Source: Pelargonium cotyledonis (Eukaryota > Streptophyta > Magnoliopsida > Geraniales > Geraniaceae). From it: 64,000 nt of DNA. Shown piece after piece: positions 13,581 to 24,481 of the stretch. Within the stretch, counting starts at the first letter, position 1; each line of letters begins with the position of its first letter. The stretch lies in assembly GCA_036897625.1 (NCBI GenBank), contig JAYMTA010000001.1:247541-311540 (forward strand), in the 5' to 3' direction. The position numbers and the translations under genes were made by a program. The notes under the pieces are model-generated. The model was given only the letters and a program-made list of their open reading frames with translations, was not told the DNA's origin and did not search any database.

Positions 13581-14380
13581 CCATAATTAATAACTTCCCT
13601 TTCTCATAACTTTACCTTTCTGTTGAATCCTAAACTAACCTAAAGAGTACAGTACTATCGGAACTATTGCAATACGTCATATACATATAAGACGATAATA
13701 TCTCCTTTTATCCACCAAGAATCCTCAAGAGTTTCCATTGGAACTGTAAAACTTAGTTTTGGTTAGAACTTGATAAGGAATCCTTATTAAGTTAAAACTT
13801 GACCACCCCTAGAAGTGTAAAGCGCTTCCTATAGTTATTTAAGAAACGATTTTACATAAAAGTCACTATACTTCCATTCAGAACTGTGGGACATTACTAA
13901 ACTTATAAAAAGGGGGCGTGGTTCCTTCTCTTAGGAGCGGTGAACAAAAAAGGTTTTCCTGTTTCTGGATTCAAGTAAGCCTTTCATTTTCATTTACAAA
14001 AAGGGAGCTTTTCGGGTTCATGGATATCCATAGCAAGACCTCACTCACAAACAAGGAAAGCAATTCTTGCCGTTTGCCGGGCCTGTGCTATATTCATTCA
14101 AAATTTATATAGTTAAATTTGGAATTAGAAATATTAAAAGAGGGAATCTTATCTCAAGTGAAAAGTTTCCATTACACTTAGGTAGAGAACCCAGAAGTAA
14201 TATATAAAAGCATAACAGTCAATTAAACTTTTACTATCATTTGCATTTGAGAGTATGCATTTATATTTTAAATAAGATGCTTCTTGTATCTCGAGGGAGC
14301 CCCTACTACTAAAGGAATGGATTCTAGCAACTCATAAGTTAATTATTCAGATAGGATGAAGTCTATCGAAAAAAAAAAAC

Positions 14381-14450
14381 CTAATTCGAATTGAACCTGC
14401 GTCATTCTTATTAACTTTCACTCCACTATAGAGTTGCTTGTTAGATTAGA
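14381..14450 (-). pseudogene. Weak tRNA-like element
   Basis: Minus-strand CGCAGGTTCAATTCG resembles a T-arm preceded by a tRNA-like variable region. Upstream sequence of about the right length holds AACTCTATAGTGGAG, a possible D-arm. Only one or two T-stem pairs survive and no anticodon stem is convincing. Low confidence. Confidence 0.25.
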
Positions 14451-14674
14451 ATGGAAAAAGAACAAGATAATGATCCAGTACTCCTTTTTTAAATTTATCT
14501 TTTATATTTATAAATACCTACAGTTCGGGAGTTATATATCAAGCTAATGCACGAACCCCCGTAAAGGGAATAGCAGAAGAAATAAAGCTGTATCAATATG
14601 GGCTTCCTTCCATAGGGAAAATAAAGTCATTTATAGTTTTGAAGTGAAGATAGTTTTTACTTTATTTGTTTTTC

Positions 14675-14746
14675 GGGCTGACTAACAGAGTTGGTACATC
14701 AATAGACTCAATACTAAGTTGCAGGTTCAAAACCCCGCGGATAAGG
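14675..14746 (+). pseudogene. Degenerate tRNA-like element, isotype unclear
   Basis: The plus strand reads GGGCTGACT followed by AACAGAGTTGGTACATC, a good D-arm spacing and sequence. At the expected distance there is TTGCAGGTTCAAAACC, a T-arm with the two pairs next to the loop kept. The overall layout of 5' arm, D-arm, anticodon region and T-arm matches a tRNA of normal length. The anticodon stem is not pairable, so I do not assign an amino acid; Lys or initiator Met types fit parts of it. Confidence 0.42.
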
Positions 14747-17349
14747 TATATTATAGGTATTTTACTAGTACTGGAGCCCTTATCATATTTATAACATCCA
14801 GCCTTGTGTTGTTACCCCAAGTTTATATAGATTAATAGGCATAGGCCCGGGTTCGTCTTCTGACATTATGTTTTTTGTAGATTAGGAGCTCCCGTAATTC
14901 TAAGAAGTTCCAGTAAAAAAATATTTAGAGTTTTAATAAGAATTTCAGGTAATAACGAGTCTTTTCGCGAGTCTATACTCTAATTTGCTCTGTGGGAGTA
15001 CGTGACATCTGCCTAAATAAAGGGAATCCTCAGCAGCTGCCAAATCAAATTACTCCTATATGTATTTTTATGAAGCTAGCATAACTTCAGATATCCTTTT
15101 AAATTATCGAGGCAAACTTTTAGGTATTAGAGGCGGGTATAATTTACATTGCTCAACAGAGTTATTCTTATACTTCCCTATATAGCCTTTGCAAGTATTT
15201 GGTCTGGAATAAGTCGAGAACCTAAGGACGAATCCCATTAAGCGGCTTTCTAATTTACTCTTTACAGTTCCGTTCTCAACCAAGTCCTAGTTGCATTGTT
15301 TGCTAAAGGTCCGGCGCTTTCCCTAAGACTAAATCTTAGTTATTCACGCAACCTGTAAGTTACCCAACTAAATTTATTGTAGTTACAAGCTTAGGGTTCC
15401 CTAACCTGGGTTTTAAAATAATAGGAGGAATTCGGAATTTAGTATATAGGGGCTCACATTATGAGTAATATAAAAAAGACTTAGGCAATAATAATCTAAT
15501 CTAGACTTTTAGATAGATCCATAAGCTAAACCCGTTATACCTTGCCCCATTCTTTTCATTAAGAATTCCTTCAAACCTTTAATAGGCTTATTACACTTAC
15601 CTATATCAGGACCTGAAGAAAGAAGAAAATCCCATTACACTTTTTGCATTTTACCTGTGACTCCCTACTTTAACCTGGATCAGGGAGAAAGCCGTCTTAC
15701 TTTAGAGTTTTCTTAGACTTTAATTTCATTTTAAACTAGAAACCTCTCTAAGCGACTCTGCTTTGCTGAATGACTTCCTCCTTTAATTGATCGAATAACT
15801 GGACTTATAGAGAAAAATCCATTCTAAGAACCAAAGACACCGCTAAGGCAAGCCTTAACTTAAAGGCTTTGTAGAGAAAAATCTCTAGTACATTTAGGTA
15901 GGAGTTAAAACCCCTTTTATTGTAACGTCGCTCTTGCTGGAGAATTTTATGATGTATACAAAGTGCGGGATCTGGCAACACTGAAATTTCGAGGGAATCT
16001 ATTATTCCGGATAAGGGTTTTCAGTAAACTAAAGGAGATTTCTAGAGCGATCTCTAGACAAGATAATGAACTATCTGATTTCTGTTCAAAACTAAAAGGA
16101 TAGTTTCCCACCAGGATGCCTCGGTCAATTAAAGTAAACATGTCTCATAGAGTATAAAACAAAATCCGTTAAAAGTAAAGTTTTCCTTCTGTCTGCTTTA
16201 TTATCCAGAGCAGAATTACCGCTTTCTAGTCCTGATGAATACCCTTCTACGCTATATTATTAACTAAGCCCAATCCTAGTAAATTGAATAGAGTAAGTAG
16301 CGGTACTATCAAAGAGATAAAAGTCTGAGTATTCCTGGACCAGGATTCATAAATTCTTCATGAAATCCTAATACTTAATGTCCTGCTTTAGTTGGGTCAC
16401 TAGATACAGATTATTCAAGAAAAAAAGGATTCCACATTTTTGGTTTACCTAATAGCAAGTTGAATGGTGTAATATATCAAATAGGAGTCCCATCCCAAGG
16501 AATCCCGGGGCTCCTATTTTTTTCGCCCCTTTGAATGAAGTACCCCGAATTTGAAACTGACAAGCACTAAAGCTCCCTGCAATTTGCTAGTCCCAGAAAT
16601 ATAGGAAGGAGTGAAAAAAGATTTAATATGACTGGGTCCGACCTCGTATCATAACAAGTATTACCCCATATAAGACTTCAGATATTGCTAAATTATACGA
16701 AAACTAGACTCTAACTATACTATTGAATTTAAACTCTAAGGTTAGCTCTCTTCTATAAAAGCTACGTACTAAGTAAGGTAGCTAAGATATTATATATCCT
16801 GGCTTGATTCTAAAACGGAAGAATACGTCAAGCTGCAAAGTTGCTATATAACGAAATCTTTATAGTAACTCTTTTTTCACTTTTCCTTTCTATGACCACA
16901 GTTTTGTAAGCCTCTATAAAAGGGGGTTGGTTCTATGAATTTCCTCAACAAATTCTGGTATTTACAACTTCCTCGTATGGGATATATCTAAAGCATTCGA
17001 CTACAAAGACTTAAAAGAAAAGGTTATTGTTTTTCCTTTATTAATCTAAATCTAATTACCCAAGTCTCAAAAACTTTATCGGATCGGAGAGAGCACCTAA
17101 TTTACTTTTATTTCCATAAAGAGGGTTCACAATTTATTAAGTAACGTCTATCCTACCCGCCCAGCTAGCTAAAGTCCAGGAATTCTTATATAAATATGAG
17201 TCTCATTTAGTGAAGACAGAGCAACGCTATAGTACCTGTCAAATAGGCTAACTAACGTCAAAAGATCCTAGCATTCCCCAGAATAAGAGTCTTATCTTGC
17301 TCAGGCTTAATCCCAATCCAGTTATTAAAGTAAAGTGCCTAGGAAATAG

Positions 17350-17415
17350 AAAGATAAGAAGGTTCGTAGGAAAGGTATAGTCAAAAGGCGGGGTTCAAGT
17401 TCTGTATTTCGTCCA
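17350..17415 (+). pseudogene. Weak tRNA-like element
   Basis: GCGGGGTTCAAGTTCTG looks like a T-arm with three pairs next to the loop if G-T is allowed. The preceding 45 nt contain AGGTTCGTAGG and AAAGGTATAG, but no clear D or anticodon arm. Possibly only a T-arm remnant. Confidence 0.22.
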
Positions 17416-20400
17416 TAATTGAAACTTATACCCACAAACGAGAAAGTATCAACCGATTTCAAGTTTCCTTTTTTTTTATTAAAGGCAGTACTTTAAAGCT
17501 AAAATGTTTGCGATAAAGACCGTAGTCTTTATTATATAGCCTGATCCAGTTTTTGAAGTAAGTCACAAGGAAATCCTACACGGAGGGAGCCTTATCTCTT
17601 GTTGTGTAGGTTTTCTAATATTAATAATGACAGGAGTTTCTTTGCTAGGCTTAAACAGGGATTAAAGCTGAGCTGAGCTAAGGAAGAACCTTCTTGTTCA
17701 CACCGCGTACTGATTAACGGAAAGCTATACAATCTCATAGGATACTCAAGGGTAACAAAGACGGATCATAATAATGTAATAAGGGGCACTCCTTATAAAT
17801 TAGAATCAAGAGCCCGAATTAGAAGAATAAAGAAATAGTAGATATTCTGTAAAAAAAAAGGATAAAACTCGAATAGAAGACTGCTAGTTTAGTCGAGGCA
17901 TAATAAAAACGAATCTATAACTAACTATAGTATACTCTTTGTACCCCTTTGAGTTTGCTACTAGTGTATTTTTATTAAATAGTAAAAAGGGGTTGTCAGC
18001 AAAAAGAGAAATCCCTGGTCAGGAAAAGACTACAGGTTATAACGTAAGTATTTCAGTTTATCCATGCTGATGAGTGTCCTTTATATAATTAAAACACAGT
18101 GGGAAGTTAAATGAATTACAAGTATTAAAAAGTAGGTCTTTCAAGGGGTATTGAAGTACAGTATACTACACAAGTTCTAGGGTAACCCCGTATCAAAAAA
18201 AGCTGCGGAATTAAAATTCTGGGATAGTAGCCGGCTGTTTGCAGGAATCTCAACAAAAGAATTCTTAGTTATTTGATATAGGAATAATCTTAATTATTTA
18301 TCCCGTCTATCCTCAGTAACAATAGGAGGACTCCCGTGGAGTAAGCTTGGCTAAGATAACACAGAATAAGTCAGTACAAGCTAGAACTAAACCTAAGTAA
18401 AAAGGTCTAGAGTTTTAAAATTCGATTGTAAAGAAAAATTTTTTACTCTTCATCTTTCTAAGTCCAGCTAGGTTTGAAACTTTATTTTAATCAAAGGACA
18501 CTTACTGTTCAAAGGAACTGTGAAAAAGGGGCCTCCTAAGTTATTTTTGCAAAGCGGCTAGATAAAAGACAATTAAGTAGTAAGTATAATATCCCTTTTA
18601 GAAAGAGTTGAGCGTCTCAAAATGGAATGCGTATAAAATACTTTTTAATATGGTTTTGTGAACGTACCGGGTTTCCGTATTTAACTAATTTTACAATTGT
18701 TTATAACAATATCAGCTACAAAAGATATCTATGCAATGTTTCTTGTCTTGTAATCTCACACGAACTAATCTACATAACTTCAATTCACAAACCTATAGAT
18801 TCCTTTTTCAGGAGCTGCCCTTTTAAGAAAGATGTGGTATAAACAAGATCGCGTAGAACTGCTTATTATAGTGTTGGTTGTTATACATACTGTTATATTA
18901 CATAGACGACGGTTTAGGCAATTGATTTCATTCGATTACACCCAATATGTACTTAAACTTTATTACTCGATTCAGAATTAGAAAAGGGGGGTCCCATGGG
19001 GCTTCCTAACCCCTATTCCTAAAGTTAAAACTAAAAGAAAAGAGTCTCTTTTTAGGCCCTGTACCACGTATTTAGTATGTATTAGAGTAGGTATTTATAG
19101 TGTATTACTTGTCAAGGCATATCCCTCTTGTGTTCTCTCTTTTTATCATTAAAAGAGGGTAAAAAACCTTAGTAGTATAAGGAGGTAGTAGTAGTCAAGG
19201 GGATACTCGCGAAATTCCCTTTTTTATGAAAGTGTCAAAAAGGAGGCAAAATGGGTGGGTACGACTAAGTTTTTTTAGTCAAAAGCGAAAGTTCCAGTCC
19301 TGTCAAAGGGGATTTTTAATAGGGCATAGTCTACATCGGATAGCAAAATTGACGCTGACAAGTAATATTAGGGCTAGTTATATGCTCATAACAATTACAA
19401 ATAAATGCCAATAGATAATTATTTCTTTGACTAAAAGCATAGAGTACCCCGCACAACAAGTCAGTGAAACAGGGGGCTCAAATAAAGAACAGGGGATCAA
19501 GAAGCTTCCCCTTAGTATGCTTATATTTATAACATTTTAGACTGTATACACTAGTATAATAAATACCTCAACGTAGAGTCTAGTAACGTACTTTTTGGAT
19601 CAGAAGTTCCTGTCGTTTCAACTCAAAAATATTTGAATAATCATAGGTTTTTGTTTTGACATAGTTAAGTTTAAGTCGTAGATTGTTCAACAGTTTTCAA
19701 GGTAAGTATAGAAGGGTTTTCGTAGCCCTGCTAGGAAATGCTGAAGTCTCTTACTTGGATGTGGGATCCATTTCCACGGATGCTTGGTAATGAATAATTC
19801 TAGCTCAAAGGTTCCTGTATCTGCTTTTGCCAAAGAGCTATTCTAAAAGTTTATACTAAGTAATTAAGATTTAAAACCTTTCCTAAATTTGTAAGCTATA
19901 GAAGAGCAAATGCGTATACTATTTAGTTCTATATCTAAAGCCTGATATACCAAAGCACCCTGTGTTTAAGGAGACATATACGGAGTGTCCCTAGTCTCGG
20001 GCACTTATACTTCTGAAACTAAACTGTTGTTGAATTAAGAAAATTTTGATTGAAAGCGAAAGCGCAGGAGTTTGGAAACGTTTTAGTGGAGGTTTTGAAA
20101 AAGTATTATAGCTGGATTCTTTTAGAGTGTGCTGGTGTTTTTTCCTTGTTGCCGAAAACTTGGTGTATAGAAAGTCAATAAAATTAGGAGTCTTTTACCA
20201 AAGGGAGACTCCGAGTCAGTTTCTTTATGACACGGAATTGTTTAAAATTAGTAATGGTAACTTAACAAATTCTTGCTCTTTTTAAAGGGGTCGGGATATC
20301 TTGCTCTAGTAACTTTAGTAAGTATGAGTCAAGCTTTTTTTAATACTCATATGTACGGAATAAATCTTTTTTAGTGGGAGTTTATACTCCTTAAAGAAAA

Positions 20401-20875
20401 ACATAATAGAAATTTTGGGGAAATGGCTTAGTTTCAATACCTTTTCTGGGTCCTAGGATTTTGGCAAGAGGATTCCAAGCCCTATTCTATCCACTATACT
20501 GCTATCACAAAGCACATATAAAGAATTATAGAATTTTAATACAGAGAATTTTCCGCGTTAGAGAAACCCAACCAAAAAAGTAGGAAAATTAGATTTTATA
20601 TCCGATTTAGTTGCAGGAACTTTCTTTAATGTAATCCCAAAAGGCAGAGGCGCTGTATAATTAATTGTCAAATCCTCAAGCCAAACACCTAATCCAGGAT
20701 ATAGGAACTAAACTCTTTCTTGGCTAATCATAACAAATTGGGTCCATAAAAATTAGAGATAGGAAATGGAATGTAGAACTTCGATTAGAAGCTTTTGGAA
20801 TTAAGAAAGAAACCTAGATAAGCCTTTCTTTTAAGGCAGCTTTATAACATTAATATAAATCTCTTTCCTTTTCGT

Positions 20876-20950
20876 GAGTTTTGACCTGACTTGAACCACT
20901 GGCCCAAGGATTTTCAGTCCTTTGCTCTACCACTTGCAAAAGAAAGTCAG
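20876..20950 (-). pseudogene. trnF-like: tRNA-Phe(GAA)-like, best preserved of the set
   Basis: On the minus strand about 37 of 41 positions, from the D-arm end through the T-loop, match plant mitochondrial tRNA-Phe as I know it. The anticodon arm is perfect: five pairs (AAGGA/TCCTT at 20,906-20,922) around loop CTGAAAA, anticodon GAA. The D-arm reads AGTGGTAGAGC. The T-stem has decayed to alternate pairs, and the 3' acceptor strand does not pair with the 5' strand. With an intact anticodon arm but broken T and acceptor stems it is probably a pseudogene. If any element here is still a substrate, this is the candidate. A Gln-like element starts 310 nt away on the other strand. Confidence 0.72.
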
Positions 20951-21259
20951 ACTAAATAGAACACATAATCAGAAAAAAAAAATAGGAAAGACTGGTTAGA
21001 TTGCAAAAGGAGATGCCTGCAGAAAGTTTAAGGAAAACCATAAAGATCGAGCATAATAGGTTTACTTACCTCAACAATACCTGAAAGACAAATCACATAA
21101 AGTAAAATGAATTCTAATTCAGAATTCCAGAACCCCTTTACATCTTATACAAATATAAAAGTATTGACTTATTGAAAACTAGACGCCGCAAAAAACACAT
21201 AAAACGAGTACTTTTATGTCTCAAGGGTTTATATTATTTTATTAGTTGGATCTTTCTTT

Positions 21260-21332
21260 TGGTGTAATATTGCAAGTGGTATAGCACCCGATTTTATATG
21301 GGGTATGCAAGAGTTCGAATCCTCTTAAATAT
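21260..21332 (+). pseudogene. trnQ-like: Degenerate mitochondrial-type tRNA-Gln, copy 2
   Basis: The order 5' TGGTGTA, D-arm GCAAGTGGTATAGCA, anticodon arm, ATGC, T-arm GAGTTCGAATCCTC follows mitochondrial tRNA-Gln. The 24 nt spanning the anticodon arm align without a gap. The anticodon stem keeps four of five pairs (CCCGA/TGGGG), and the loop now reads TTA in place of TTG. The T-stem keeps alternate pairs and the acceptor stem is lost. It is transcribed away from the Phe-like element at 20.9 kb, if transcribed at all. Confidence 0.58.
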
Positions 21333-24080
21333 TAAATAGGAGAGCGGCTAAACTCAGAAATAAATTAATTACTATAAATTCATTTCGCAAATTAAGAAAT
21401 CAAACTAGAATACAAGATAAAAAGGGTGTCAGCGTGCATCTTTTGAAAACCTGCTATTGCAAGCGATTTCCTTAAATATCATTACATATACGTTTTGTCT
21501 CCCCTTTCCTTTGGTAAAGTACCCCGGTACTAATGAGTATTGTTATGGTTAACAAAAAAATATGTAAATTACTCTGCCTTTCGAGATACCTATGATCTAT
21601 TTGAGTCATAAGAAATATCAAATGATCTGAGCAGCTGAAATGGGCTCTCGTAAGGAAAGACCGAGAAACCTTGTTCCTAACCTTGTTATTTTGGATTATA
21701 TAACACGGAATTAGCATTTTCTTTTTTAATAATCAAGTCGTAAATACTTTTTGTTAATAAAAAGGAATCTACATTGATTTGAACAATCTCCAAGTTATTT
21801 TTTTTTTAGAATGGCGAATAAAGGCTCGTTTAGGGCTTGGATATCTTTTACTGATTTCCTACATTTCCTTAATTTGCTTGCTTTATGAAACTGCCTTACC
21901 AATTCCCAGTGGAAAAGATATAGGTTCCCTTTTTTTTTATATAGACTTAACCCTCTTTACCTCTAAGAAGCTGAAATCAACTGTACTTCATAGGCGCCTT
22001 GCCTCTTTAAAAGATATAACTTTGCCCGCTTCAAATATCATAGTGGAACTCTTATAGATAACTTGTACGAATTTCTTTATTAAAATGTTTTAATGACACA
22101 GAATTCGTAATGAAAGAAAGTACTCCCTTACTTATGAGTGTCCTTACATAATATACCTTGTACTCTATAATTTCGTGATTCCTTAGTAAAGACTTCAGTT
22201 TTCTACTTTCATTTATCCAATTTGGCGTAATCCACAAGTTTGGGCCCTTTCACACACATTTTTACTGGAATATTCTAGCTAGGCGAAAGCAAGTAATATA
22301 TGGAAATAAATAAATATCTTACTCGTTAAAATTAGGTAGAATTTTATACCTTATAGTAATATTTGCAAAACAAAGGATTCCATTATCTTTTTCTTTAGAT
22401 TTAGGGATTTACCTTGGTTATAGTCCCTATCATTCTAAGCATTCTAGAAAAAAAAAGTCCATTCTTACTTTCTATGAGCCCTCTGGACTCTTTTAGTTAC
22501 CTTCTTTACTTTCCTCTGTTGTAAAATAATAATTTAAAACGTATAGTTCACTGCTAAGAATCTGTTTCTCAGAGTAAAACAACCTTATTTCCTAGTATAA
22601 ACCTTTTGATACTAGTATTAGATAAAAAGGAAAAACCAGCTTTCGAGGCTCCACCTATTATATTTTGTAAGATACCTACAATTCTAGGTTTTATCTTTTA
22701 AGAATAGCAATCCAGTTAAACTCTTTTCTACTATAAACCTCTGGCTATAAGTTCTCTTTACAAAATACATATGTTTATTCCTACTATACTAAGTCGGGCA
22801 AATAGCTTAATACTTCTTAATTACTAGCATACCCTTTTTACAAGAGCTGGATTTTGTTTAAGAACAAGTATCTAGAAAAATAACTACTATAACTACAAAC
22901 TAGCTTTCCCAACATTACACGTATATGTAAGGGTTCGAGCCGCTTGGTTGCAGAGATTGTTGATCACATATTAAGGATCCCTACTTGAATTCTATTGGTT
23001 TAGTAAAACTGGACCTAATAAAAATAGTAAAAAGCTCAAAATAAACTAAAATACCTATCCCTATTTTTGTCTTTAGCTGATACTAAAGACAAAAAACTAG
23101 TCAATTAAGGAATAATCCTAAATATTATAGGACATACAAGCATCCCGCGAGCGAGAAAGCTATGCTCAGATAAGCCCCATTTCTTTTTCTACAATCCCCC
23201 TTCATAAGTGTTTACAAACTTAAAATTTTTAGCAAATGGAATTTAGAATTAAAAAGAGTAAGTTATGAGTCAAATATTTATAACGAATATCGAGGGTTCA
23301 AGTCGGGCCTAAATGCTTATCTTAGGAACACTTAATATTAAGTTTTGCTCTTCAAGTAAGATTTCCCCTGGTAGCGGCACAAATGATATATCCTAAAAGA
23401 TACCAAACGTATAAATAAAGTTTGTTTACACGACCTCCTTCTTTATCTTAATAAATAAAGAAATTTCTAATTAGTACTACTAGAGCCCCTACTAATTATC
23501 TCCGAGTTATCCATGAATATAGCTAATCTCAAAATAGTTAACTCAAGATTGGGACTGAGAAAGAGTTCTGAGTATAACGTAAAGTTGAGTAAGTTTTAAA
23601 CTTTACTTGATTAAAAACCTAGTACTAGTCCAAGCAAACGCACTCAAATATTATACTATTTTCATTTTCAAAGCTTAGGTTCCCCCTTCTAGCCTCTATG
23701 TCAAAGATGTTCTAATCCTACAATTATGATAAGTTTTTCTGAGATATCTTAACTATACAAGTTCAATATTTAGGAATAGTCAGGAGTAACACTAAATCCA
23801 GTGTTCTTAGAATTAAGGGCCTTTAAAGCATTCGTAGAAAAGGTTTTATCATATTTTTTAGAGACTCACTATTAAAAAGGCTAGAGCTAAAATTGCTTAT
23901 AAGGAAGGGGCTCCTGTTAGATCTAGAGCTCTCTTCCTAGATTATATGGGCGCTTTTTTGATGCTCAATTAAGTTACCTGTTTCTTGATTTAGTATTATA
24001 AGCTTCTTATTCCTAATTTTAGGTTTAGTTCTGACTGTAAACTACTAAAAAAGTAATTTTAAGTAGCTGCTATTATTTCC
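21333..24080. other. Gene-free AT-rich block
   Basis: No gene recognised. The open frame at 21,779-22,057 (92 codons) is leucine- and isoleucine-rich but matches no family I know, and its length is within chance. Isolated T-arm-like sequences without a recognisable tRNA body occur near 22,931 (AAGGGTTCGAGCCGCTT, four of five pairs) and 23,292 (GAGGGTTCAAGTC). Confidence 0.42.
23064..23095. terminator. Perfect 13-bp inverted repeat, terminator-like hairpin
   Basis: The arms TTTTTGTCTTTAG (23,064-23,076) and CTAAAGACAAAAA (23,083-23,095) are exact complements around the 6-nt loop CTGATA. The outer T5/A5 tracts give it the form of a bidirectional terminator or a transcript-end stem. No gene lies on either side. 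It is the strongest simple stem-loop I found in the long block. Confidence 0.45.
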
Positions 24081-24081
24081 T

Positions 24082-24148
24082 AAGTTTAAGGGTTTTGAAC
24101 CCACATCTTGAGATCCTGAGCTGAGAGTCTTACCAAAAGAAAGAGTAC
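24082..24148 (-). pseudogene. Degenerate tRNA-like element, isotype unclear
   Basis: The minus strand contains TTTTGGTAAGAC (D-arm-like), then CAGCTCAGGATCTCAAGATG, and then a T-arm GTGGGTTCAAAACCC with three closing pairs next to the loop. Length and order are tRNA-like. The anticodon arm is ambiguous, so I do not name it. Confidence 0.38.
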
Positions 24149-24419
24149 GGCGCGGACCCTGGGTTAGTAGCAAAAATAAGTATAGTAAGCTACTTCGAGG
24201 TAGAAAAAGGAGGGGATATTTAAAAAGTCTGGAACCTCTCTACTGCTTCTAAAATTCAATAATATGAGCCCTATAGATTCGCTATATTCTAGAATAAGTC
24301 TTGCTGTTAGTTATCAAAACCCTCATGTATTATATAGAAATTTTCCTGGGATTTCAAGGAGAGCCCTACTATAGTACTTTGGTCGAAGTACAGGAATTTG
24401 GATATTGAAACTCTAAAAC

Positions 24420-24481
24420 GGGGCTCTAGTTAAATTGGAATACACCCGATTAAATACGTTGGTTCAAAACCTGTTATATCT
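24420..24481 (+). pseudogene. Shortened tRNA-like element, elongator Met/Ile type
   Basis: The 5' end, GGGGCTCTAGTTAAATTGG, resembles plant mitochondrial elongator tRNA-Met through the D-arm. The anticodon region is shortened by about ten bases, and the CAT anticodon is gone. It ends in GTTGGTTCAAAACC, a T-arm with two closing pairs. The 5' GGGGCTC is also one of the over-represented 7-mers of this block. Probably an internally deleted pseudogene. Confidence 0.4.

Larger units (their letters stand above)
13581..20875. other. Gene-free AT-rich block
   Basis: No recognisable gene. The longest open frames are about 64-71 codons, with no similarity to known families that I can see. GGGGCTC or its complement occurs at 14,297, 15,449, 16,507 and 19,473. 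Three weak tRNA-like elements (14.4, 14.7 and 17.4 kb) are listed separately. Confidence 0.45.

Noticed and set aside
21779-22057. Hydrophobic 92-codon open frame (plus)
   Set aside because: Leucine- and isoleucine-rich as AT-rich DNA tends to give. No family match that I can recognise, and it has a near neighbour open frame on the other strand.
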